A program made the position numbers and the translations under genes. The notes below the pieces were generated by a model. The model did not search any database and was not told the DNA's origin. It was given only the letters and a program-made list of their open reading frames with translations. From Blautia glucerasea (GTDB taxonomy: Bacteria; Bacillota; Clostridia; Lachnospirales; Lachnospiraceae), in NCBI RefSeq assembly GCF_013304385.1, contig NZ_JAAITU010000013.1, positions 1-64,000 on the forward strand: 64,000 nucleotides of DNA, in the 5' to 3' direction. Shown one piece after another: positions 60,101 to 64,000 of the stretch; position 1 is the stretch's first letter; every line of letters starts with the position of its first letter.

Positions 60101-62229
60101 CGAAAAATACAGCAAACACATCTGTGGATGTTGGGGATCTTGCAATTAACACAGATACACAGCTTCAGCTAAAAGGCATGCTCACTGTAAGCAAAACAGC
60201 AACAGTGTCAGCTAATACTGCAATCACAGCAACCGCTGATGCTGATGCAGGCATCACCTTTACAGGTGGGAACACCATATTTGCAAATGCAGATGGTTCT
60301 TCTTATACACAGGAAGGCGGTGTATTAAAAGCAAGTGGTGCACCTGCTGCAACAGGAGACTTTGGTGACGGAACTATGGATATCACCCTGAAAGGTGTAA
60401 CCACAACCGTAACGAACCTGTATGCAAATGACCTGACCATTCAGGGCGGCAGCGTGGCAGCTTCCACAGGCAGTATTGGAAGCAAGCCAGCACACGGCCA
60501 GGTGACTACAGTAACCCTGACAGGTACTACAGTCACCGCATCAAAGATCGGTGCACTTGGAGCTTATGGAGATACCTTCACTAAAGTGACAGAGACAAAC
60601 AGCAGCTTGTCCGGCACTCTTGTACAGGATCATTACAGGATCACCTATGATGTAAAGGGGACAGGATTTAATACAGACAAACTTGAAAAAGTACTCCGCA
60701 CGGAACAGAATTATACGGAAGGTGGCGCTGTAGGCGCAATCACCATCACACCAGTTGATGGTGTACCTGGAAAACCGGAAAATGATAAGTCAAATATTTT
60801 TGCCGGCTGGTATATCAACCAGAATGGAAAGCGTACTGCCCTTGTAAAAGAAGGGGAACCACTTCCGGCAGGACTTACTGACAGCACAACTCTTTTAGGA
60901 ACAACCATTAACAAAGCGGACACAAAGGATGTTTCTGATAATGCAGATGGCACAAAAACACTGACTGTACATGTATGGCTACTGGCAACAGGAACCACAT
61001 CCATAAAAGAAGGCCGTGTATTTGCAGACTTTACAGATGGGAAAGCATTTGTAAACATCCAGACCAATCAGGCTTGGACTACGCGTCTTACAAGCACAGG
61101 CACATCCATCCAGGGACGAGATTACATGGCATCATTCAGTTCGGCTCTTCCGGCAGGAACAAAGCTGACACTCACTGTTCCAAAGACAGCGGACAGTGCA
61201 GGACAGTATTACTACTACACAGTTCCTGATGGCGGCATATCCAGCGTAAAGTTCTCACAGTTTACTGTGATGGGCGGAACCACAAAATTCCAGACCAAGG
61301 TTTACACTGACAATGCACCTGAACAGGAAGTATTCCTTCTGTCCGCAGACTTTGCCGGAACAAAGATTACGCAAAACAGCAGCAGAAACGTAACATTCAC
61401 CCTGCTTCCAGACTCTGAAGGAACATCATCCATCAACATGGGAACAAAGGTAAGCTACAGCTACACCTCTGTAACACAAGGCACTGTAACAGCTAGGGTG
61501 GACAGTGCTGGCGGCCGGACAACGATTAAGGCAAGTGTTAGTGTGTTGCCCGCTGATTCGGCAAACCTGACAGGACAGAACCTGTACCTGATGGCAGAAC
61601 TGAAAACAGAAAGCGGAGGAGATGTATCCGTATCCTACAGGACAAAAGCCAAATGGAACCAACTGGAAGGCATATGGATCAGCAAAGACAAAGTGCTGTT
61701 CCCTGTATCAGAAGCCACAAGTAGTCAGACAGTGACCTTTACAGACCTGCCTGGCGGAACCTACACCATAAAATGGTGTCTTGTATACGGCAAGGACCCA
61801 AGAGGAAACATCGCAGGAAACAAAGTCAGCAACACAGCAAGCATTACATACACCAACACCGTTCTCGCAGACCGGCCACTGCTGGATGTAGTACTGAATC
61901 CTAAAGTTGACTCCTACGTGATCCCACAAGGCACCCAGACGAAGCTTCAGTTCCACCTGGAAACATCCTGCAATCAAAGTGAGACAGACAAAGTAGTTTC
62001 AATCACTATTGAAAAGCAGGGTACACTGTGTAACTTTACACCTGTTGATAAAGACAGCACTGACTTTGTGGTATGGGAAGGTACACTTACCCATCAGGCA
62101 ACTACATCTATAAGAGAGGATGCTGTTACATTCACATCAGCTGTTGCAGCAGGAACCTACAGGATCTGCTTCTCCATGGATCCTGACTCAACAGAAGACA
62201 ATGTATACTTTACATTTATTGTAAAATAA
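48166..62229 (+). CDS. giant secreted surface protein with InlB/Flg_new-type repeats (4687 aa), TTG start
   Basis: A 14-kb open frame. TTG 48166 follows GAGGAGGG at ideal distance; ATG 48187 is the alternative. Signal peptide about 8-32 (LLAFAMIMQSVSGTVVLA). Residues 33-130 are an acidic E/P/Q/T linker with short ISGETE-type repeats. From about 130 onward it alternates long parallel-beta-helix-like tracts (recurring SGGTVN, NGGTVN, SGGQVN turns, about 1430-2210; GGSV and GAAS-type turns, about 3620-4140) with List-Bact/Flg_new-type beta-grasp repeats of the form GY-x-F-x-GW ending in YA-x-W (about 460, 545, 680, 2450, 2670, 2925, 3170, 4210). Residues about 4290-4687 form beta-sandwich-like segments. 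There is no LPxTG, SLH, LysM or choline-binding module and no C-terminal membrane segment; the chain ends FTFIVK. It probably works as an adhesin or matrix scaffold outside the cell. The domain family is clear, the biological target is not. Confidence 0.85.
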   Translation: MNRKDRKMNKLISILLAFAMIMQSVSGTVVLADDTQPEVLESTQVMDVEDTEEPEEVQLPQEEQPQETEGQDASAKEETDASASGETEISGETEISGKTPISQETQIAEEGQTEEIFTDHPMADPMPAAEEGLTEINLSTVSVEQVYLLTNAQFVSTSAGDILTGTGNGYRLTGSGQDAGTRTVYVGDNTYNGNPYSGQQDISVDLAGTGSELSVLQINPIAKGDGGFGSVRLSVSKSSRIGTLKLMENAQAVLTLSDVLEIGNMELAAGSSLTIQAGSYSFTVTGSTTGSGSIALFGSSLVFHDLDAGSITLDNAVMDASDCKVAATDHLIVNSSTVQNASLLGFEEDVTGAKTVSFTGSGNALHNIGAVGTTENGTANVSITGAETISNASDTNFICDYGITYLHDKAELTKEDTWPDTYRVKYTGTISGTGEMIGFHQASGTYVGTADQIQLPVYVQKGYTCKGWTCGEDSTVNTVLPAGYASNLTLNAKMEPASVTVSVDLGYIPDENSNDDYQTLNQVTTYENRVWGDVLALPAPYRFGYKFQGWKILPGDENSALIKDSYTVSLEDATESEDGTFSIALTAVWTADHFPIRFLISSNVDLTKLKVQTDDTTIYDSVSAFAQSNSYVIWDEANHLLQFDDFVYGEKLSDYLAGIGLSQLPILLDQREGAEKQEFAGWSTPSGAMLLEDMTFSAGSILDNKGEGESLAHYEAKIISTPILLTSLWGTGQYKLTVDVVDGWELLVNGQVQTPNGSEKTMTISVTTGSELVWRCSATNPLNFCRWTFTEGFLPEETTYDSGASYLTWKAVMPYRNIKASYTSDLSSLYVDLSVSKITFEEKVTMPNGRTVDGFWYTQVMTPSEYDGMKVNALSPAFQADASYAGHQDEYFYVWDYTDSFCITSKNKETQNQLTLVSAMTITLKDCKMIATDAYRDQAAGTKLGGIELENLSDDQGKSMSQTLANTDLTQYANVVLDTDKTNQYTVYLNLKGDNNVIADISTSGFHAEAKFGGTVYVQGIDTGNSKAVLGTIFGDFSCTIQKLDVTAYEKENPFRYLTYTSRVGSVNFNQSSIQAKDRTIFTYSMYMNVADSQLYVREARGYYYGINISGASYAHIYGDVLSNRHSMSVKGSSSVVIDGNVLTTNQDQYASGDINTSGYVIVKGTVYDASNTRFTNGTVICNTLIVGSYITTNGSARLVTNLITTNTYSNIRYDKETSRYYPSLNSSDSRIYSIAQANQNEDDYPFRVFSSSVATTRTYSFGGASTRIYLFGYYKTTAVGGVDYYNLSITSMDQENPVREYVLQCLDDNGDLRSQVSLDDTALQNGVKAASGYANNECVMLGNSTYIPGTNTPRFVAFSGAQVYAAGNLTFFNETTVSDGLIWCDGSFGTKSDLTVSGGQVTAKTVGNVYHLNTVYADGTRRWKKTLITGGTVNADEIGARASHGTKGSIQRSLVEITGGTIQGKTTQGTTTVQSDEYINYIYDNTDFPEASNRFASMPDNVRLAAQDTDGTTKSWLTDPISFKPPVAADGTTGSWQFGSLSGPETTGIDADGFLLPESTNINVSQKDQLLLYAAKDKYNLTKVYGTDLYTLTAKGDDAVFTSNTMTDISNLQQIEVKTASVSGGTEITLTVQSELYRTRTVVWYIDGNGQYHNALAGKNWQGNSITFDMPKGNTYIYVVDDVHALPLDLWVSSYSFDSNGFVTQLVDVDSSGKLTATDADKRFTYSGNYRIVQSNLKNDQIKDPDKAALTGVNAADMTGNRIRFASDFNNQTISDNQIILSRIYQKCQDDQFGVLVEGSSDGSQGGNVKLQLDGKIALFRFKLKDPSSLTLAGMNGTGKDVLYFNRAQTNSPSDYLINAGTIAGKPGNLTLEDLKLNYKSGYGGYLLYGTQKGGSLTTKDCTFYSKAWGDSTGFARKVEDIKIQGSNIDITTGYSYTTELFSGCGNVTVSDNSKIQWKSIGSESTGGYPFDYGISGTLTVDDSEIVTNFEPSADTRTHTINDYETSKAKEVILKNGAKYTADSRLWFTKVQVLTNAVLTVKSFGSEESYFFSKDILVDGGTVKADYVVVSGFYSPQSSGSSYCASTKAVLDQRISKQTNVINGNDFPGLVIKSGTVNARKFAGGDWNGKVTVSGGTLNTAAVGTSGYLYGFIQQLPANKLDYVYKYPIYDYSNYQQSSAVTINGGTVNIEDGGYLGGANTTVQFSGGQVNLGENAVLGMNQSQTKALSDYYSAKGDSIRNHVPASKLQIAGGSVAMADAAATGSICAPYGQIQISGNDTSIKTAKISADYGTVEIKEAKNAFDNPYQGNEPSRYKSSYIGVWVTDSLSAQNLTITEGAQVYAPNAYAQITDGQGRLRVQEAGLYSAAYGEKGISRAEDDKQYNDRSGAKDQTVFGTHLVSITYVLNPQGILLDADEKLVNNENPENYTSTATDQQLPLKDGFCEGYYFRGWYNNPECTGSPSTQVNTTVANDFTLYAKWEKVKVKFQLRMDESSAAGYYNEAEFAGNSHWQKAEDGNSYVSSEMAYVTYGDRILTASGVNLINYSTNTLGVTEVKIQEDGYTGDKSISAISTVTKALAEYYKTKDTNGDGTAVIILHVHLVQKRYATVIFDLNQKNGRPVDASFTTGVSAIRENVGVDKTLGTIPAFTDASVTQGNSEGLVQAASKGYTFFGWNTDKDATKDSAEGWVNKDSIFTANTTIYAIWQVNTYKVQFLAGEGSWVTAGQQAPSAGQPPITSLECYWVYDTPVTEANSFWYQDAQGNRYMTELPYAWKEGSTFDNENGWFYSYKENGTTVKEKISSAQALSALLIRTLDVTLGSPDGTPDQIALSVTAEYTPVNVTYDLNGGHWTDNTQASTQNPAYGAPLAGYHTEAADNTTQVLESTTGENGITYRVLGTTAAYYNTNKQYAAADYRTLLSRKGYTFLGWYTSLEDAAKAEANPSKVSSVGTTPRFTDVNLYAAWKANTYQVDLYSKDTSKTYHYTYFNRVNPVTRISVTVGQTIDSSIWPSRDGNWYAYNSSTTGTPEENAKRFFLGGTFAALDPGTTDQAIAAGYKTYQNYAEAVTAISNSGTLYQAGSSLFFLPEDDAYSKDIAANYGSSYSVPDYPDGSTISMYAVYRERSLVFVERYIDPAGQEQQTIKYSGPWNVWSDYPTKYGTAGNSQVTKQGYSLVGWYVNGPTTTAEIYPSTKEEYDAKSESFKQVAKQLGTYDIMVYTVYAAQVNRNVTMNSKTDPVTSDLTVDSYTLPASMQNGRVTMSLTMGSAALQLVSKEVMEAHAYDRTWTTDGKQYSAENTAALLVTLSKGTDTKTLDLSKAVNGTLDFEKEIEAGWQVTLTLYHSKVISADHTYIFDLKMNFASSGSGENTLKDQFINNHVSVRLQPTIYTVNYSVQLPEKAGLLTIGSWGDFTQPDDTDAVEVTRQVKQAYGSDLISNLIQIEGYKPASDLWIYGNGTTAYKKADMQVSAANNGQIDVALSYQAKTWRLTADADTLKYWTITYGDGVGSNAMTELTSAGADVKYHSDIHFTPKGTGYDFAPEFVTITRTPDGQGSLQYKLPDYAQKAADGSSYGVQMNAAALDATYVTVMTMYLEEGTITLAPDKYTQERAEGTVTKTWPGTYVVLQNRQNSGANATANRLIIDGNLEGREIALGNLNISSNNSVELKTNTKAALTLDYDGQASALTGKNILVPGGSVVQLKGSSTAHGTITLTPGVGDAAIGGTAAQPANGRIALTDLDISLNMPAGSSASGIGAASDGTGAGNISITDCTMKVKEGSDTDVYSGAWIGGKDVHMVDLKNVTLSKIETTHMAGPSITKGKHVTIDSCKLGSADSSLTDPVYGEDILTITNSEIYLNLQDNISGKEISAPVGSSSTGSVTVTDSKVKAICTGHGINGISDLYTGILYIKDAVSDVNVDGTQILEMTNGSVTIDGNSYTQAENSHAADNARKDYLLIQEGTKTAAPDLTVSQITSTLEVRTPKNTANTSVDVGDLAINTDTQLQLKGMLTVSKTATVSANTAITATADADAGITFTGGNTIFANADGSSYTQEGGVLKASGAPAATGDFGDGTMDITLKGVTTTVTNLYANDLTIQGGSVAASTGSIGSKPAHGQVTTVTLTGTTVTASKIGALGAYGDTFTKVTETNSSLSGTLVQDHYRITYDVKGTGFNTDKLEKVLRTEQNYTEGGAVGAITITPVDGVPGKPENDKSNIFAGWYINQNGKRTALVKEGEPLPAGLTDSTTLLGTTINKADTKDVSDNADGTKTLTVHVWLLATGTTSIKEGRVFADFTDGKAFVNIQTNQAWTTRLTSTGTSIQGRDYMASFSSALPAGTKLTLTVPKTADSAGQYYYYTVPDGGISSVKFSQFTVMGGTTKFQTKVYTDNAPEQEVFLLSADFAGTKITQNSSRNVTFTLLPDSEGTSSINMGTKVSYSYTSVTQGTVTARVDSAGGRTTIKASVSVLPADSANLTGQNLYLMAELKTESGGDVSVSYRTKAKWNQLEGIWISKDKVLFPVSEATSSQTVTFTDLPGGTYTIKWCLVYGKDPRGNIAGNKVSNTASITYTNTVLADRPLLDVVLNPKVDSYVIPQGTQTKLQFHLETSCNQSETDKVVSITIEKQGTLCNFTPVDKDSTDFVVWEGTLTHQATTSIREDAVTFTSAVAAGTYRICFSMDPDSTEDNVYFTFIVK

Positions 62230-62258
62230 GATTTTGATGTTAAAACACCAAACGAAAT

Positions 62259-62306
62259 GCCGCACAGCTAGACGTATACAGCTGTGCGGCGTTTTCGTCC
62301 CCTTTT
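62259..62306 (+). terminator. terminator of the giant surface-protein gene
   Basis: GCCGCACAGCT (62259-62269) pairs perfectly with AGCTGTGCGGC (62280-62290), followed by GTTTTCGTCCCCTTTTT. Confidence 0.9.
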
Positions 62307-62475
62307 TACTGCAATCCGAATGCCACACCCACCCAGGAAAATTTCAGGTTGTTTTTTGCCCCCAAAATTGGTATGATATATCAGATGTAACATGCCACCC
62401 ACCTGCAAGTGGTGGGCAACAAATCATTATCAGTGACGGCAATTGATTCCGGAACTGGTATAAACGGAGTTAATA

Positions 62476-63861
62476 ATGAAAAAAAAGAAAAGACATGTGA
62501 TCTCCCGTATACTTCCCGGCAGCATTGCCCAGGAATTGGAGCTGGCTCCGGGAGACATCCTGTTATCGGTTAATGGACAGCAGGTAGAAGACGTATTTGA
62601 TTATCGATATCTGATGAATGAAGAATACGTAGTCCTTCAGGTAGAAAAAGCAGACGGAGAGATCTGGGAACTAGAAGTAGAGAAAGAATATGAAGAAGAT
62701 CTGGGAGTGGAATTTGAAAACGGTCTGATGGATGATTACAGATCCTGTTCCAATCACTGCGTCTTCTGTTTTATTGATCAGATGCCCCCAGGCATGAGGG
62801 AAACACTGTATTTTAAAGATGATGACTCCAGATTGTCTTTTCTCCAGGGAAACTATGTGACCCTTACCAATATGAGCGACCATGACATTGACAGGATCAT
62901 CCAGTATCATCTGGAGCCTATCAATATATCCTTTCAAACCATGAACCCAGAGCTTCGCTGCAAGATGCTCCATAACCGTTTTGCAGGAGACGCACTAAAG
63001 AAAGTAAAGCGGCTGTATGAGGCAGGGATCACCATGAACGGCCAGATCGTACTTTGCAAAGGCCTTAATGACGGTGCAGAATTGGAATATAGCTTAGCCA
63101 GGCTGGCAGAATATGCCCCGATACTGCAAAGCGTTTCTGTTGTACCGGTAGGACTTACCAAATACAGGGAAGGACTTTATCCCCTGGAACTGTTCGGCAA
63201 AAAGGAAGCGCTGGAAACCCTTACGATCATTGAAAAATGGCAGAAGAAGATGAAAGAACAGTATGACATTCATTTTGTCCATGCTTCTGACGAATGGTAC
63301 ATCCTGGCAGAAAGAGAGCTTCCAAATGAGGATTCCTATGATGGATACCTTCAGCTGGAGAACGGTGTAGGCATGATACGACTTCTGGATACGGAAGTAC
63401 GTCAGGCATTAGGCCAGCTTTCCGGTGATGACCGGAAGGTTACGGGTACAGTTGCAACCGGTGCTCTTGCAGCGCCTTTTATTGCCGGATATGCAGACCT
63501 TGTACGGCAGCAATATCCGGGAGTACAGATCCAGGTACGAAAGATCACCAATGAATTTTTCGGGGAGAAGATCACCGTATCCGGTTTGATCACCGGACAG
63601 GATCTGCTTAAGCAGCTTAAGGATGTGGAGCTTGGAGAAAAGCTATTGCTTCCATGCAGTATGCTTAGAAGTGAGACAGACGTTTTTCTGGATGATATGA
63701 CTGTGGAGCAGTTGTCCCAAAGCTTACAGGTAGAGATCGTAATTGTTGATGAAGGAGGGGCAGAACTTGTATCTGCAATGATCCAACCCCCTGACCATAA
63801 AAAACGTAGAAGGAGACAGATGTATGAGCAAACCGGTAGTTGCAATAGTGGGAAGGCCTAA
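62476..63861 (+). CDS. DUF512 / PDZ-radical-SAM-like protein
   Basis: A 461-residue cytosolic protein. PDZ-like N-terminus (about 8-62, [21 protein letters not shown]), then cysteine motif CSNHCVFCF (about 91-99), spaced CxxxCxxC as in radical-SAM enzymes, and the DUF512 C-terminal domain (about 240-440). Function is not established; conserved in clostridia next to der, as here. The 3' end overlaps der by 38 bp. Confidence 0.85.
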   Translation: MKKKKRHVISRILPGSIAQELELAPGDILLSVNGQQVEDVFDYRYLMNEEYVVLQVEKADGEIWELEVEKEYEEDLGVEFENGLMDDYRSCSNHCVFCFIDQMPPGMRETLYFKDDDSRLSFLQGNYVTLTNMSDHDIDRIIQYHLEPINISFQTMNPELRCKMLHNRFAGDALKKVKRLYEAGITMNGQIVLCKGLNDGAELEYSLARLAEYAPILQSVSVVPVGLTKYREGLYPLELFGKKEALETLTIIEKWQKKMKEQYDIHFVHASDEWYILAERELPNEDSYDGYLQLENGVGMIRLLDTEVRQALGQLSGDDRKVTGTVATGALAAPFIAGYADLVRQQYPGVQIQVRKITNEFFGEKITVSGLITGQDLLKQLKDVELGEKLLLPCSMLRSETDVFLDDMTVEQLSQSLQVEIVIVDEGGAELVSAMIQPPDHKKRRRRQMYEQTGSCNSGKA

Positions 63862-64000
63862 TGTAGGCAAATCCACACTTTTTAATGTACTTGCCGGGGG
63901 CAGGATTTCCATTGTACAGGATACCCCCGGTGTAACACGAGACAGGATCTACGCAGATGTTACCTGGCTGGACAGGACATTTACCATGATCGATACAGGT
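63824..64000 (+). CDS. der: ribosome-associated GTPase Der (EngA), 5' end only
   Basis: The window contains the first 59 residues: [20 protein letters not shown] (G1 GRPNVGKST), DTPGVTRDR (G2) and the start of G3 (DTG). This matches the first of Der's two GTPase domains, required for 50S assembly. ATG 63824 has AGGAGA upstream. It begins inside the DUF512 gene, so the two are probably coupled. It continues beyond the window. Confidence 0.92.
   Translation, partial: MSKPVVAIVGRPNVGKSTLFNVLAGGRISIVQDTPGVTRDRIYADVTWLDRTFTMIDTG

Overview
The window looks like chromosomal DNA of a spore-forming, Gram-positive gut anaerobe of the Lachnospiraceae (Blautia-like; the genus is an inference from gene content and protein style, not from a marker gene). 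Supporting signs are SpoIID, a SleB-type cell-wall hydrolase, strong AGGAGG ribosome-binding sites, TTGACA/TATAAT promoters with 17-bp spacers, a T-box leader on pheST, a TPP riboswitch on thiT, an ECF thiamine S-component, a 6S-type RNA and an EF-G-like paralogue.

Region 1 (1-8115) is the tail of a mobile element. It is a dense, same-strand array of small, mostly unrecognised genes with overlapping starts and stops, plus a Cro/C1-type regulator, a beta-class DNA methyltransferase, a single-stranded DNA-binding protein and several cysteine-rich small proteins. There is no integrase, relaxase, capsid or terminase here, so integrative conjugative element versus prophage cannot be settled, although the gene set looks more like conjugative-element cargo. 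A 69-bp exact repeat (1-69 and 2285-2353) carries the 3' end of the regulator gene together with a promoter-like sequence. A bidirectional terminator at 8285-8312 separates this region from the chromosome proper.

Region 2 (8374-33058) is core chromosome: a CapA-type protein, endonuclease IV, a lipoprotein, a D-2-hydroxyacid (lactate-type) dehydrogenase with a candidate Rex operator, aroA-tyrA, an EF-G paralogue, a cell-wall hydrolase, thrC-dgt, 6S RNA, galM, spoIID, a YihY/BrkB protein, T-box-pheS-pheT-histidine phosphatase, then a two-gene MotA/TolQ/ExbB plus OmpA/MotB-like pair resembling ZorA-ZorB without any Zorya effector gene.

Region 3 (33038-43015) is housekeeping: phosphopantetheinyl transferase and methionine aminopeptidase; a MITE-like element; TPP riboswitch-thiT; rplS; a type I signal peptidase with an altered catalytic lysine position; rbgA-rnhB-yraN-pgeF; an alanine/sodium symporter; and a long-form PRPP synthetase.

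Region 4 (43400-62229) is the most distinctive part: a surface-fibre locus with two SipW-type (Ser-His) signal peptidases, three small proteins with SipW/TasA-like N-termini, one membrane-anchored S/T/G-rich protein with a noncanonical sorting-like tail, and a 14-kb gene for a 4687-residue secreted protein with InlB/Flg_new-type repeats and long beta-helix-like tracts but no recognisable cell-wall anchor. The likely logic is that the dedicated peptidases process TasA-like subunits that assemble into a surface fibre or matrix together with the giant protein. The window ends with a DUF512/radical-SAM-like protein and the 5' end of der.
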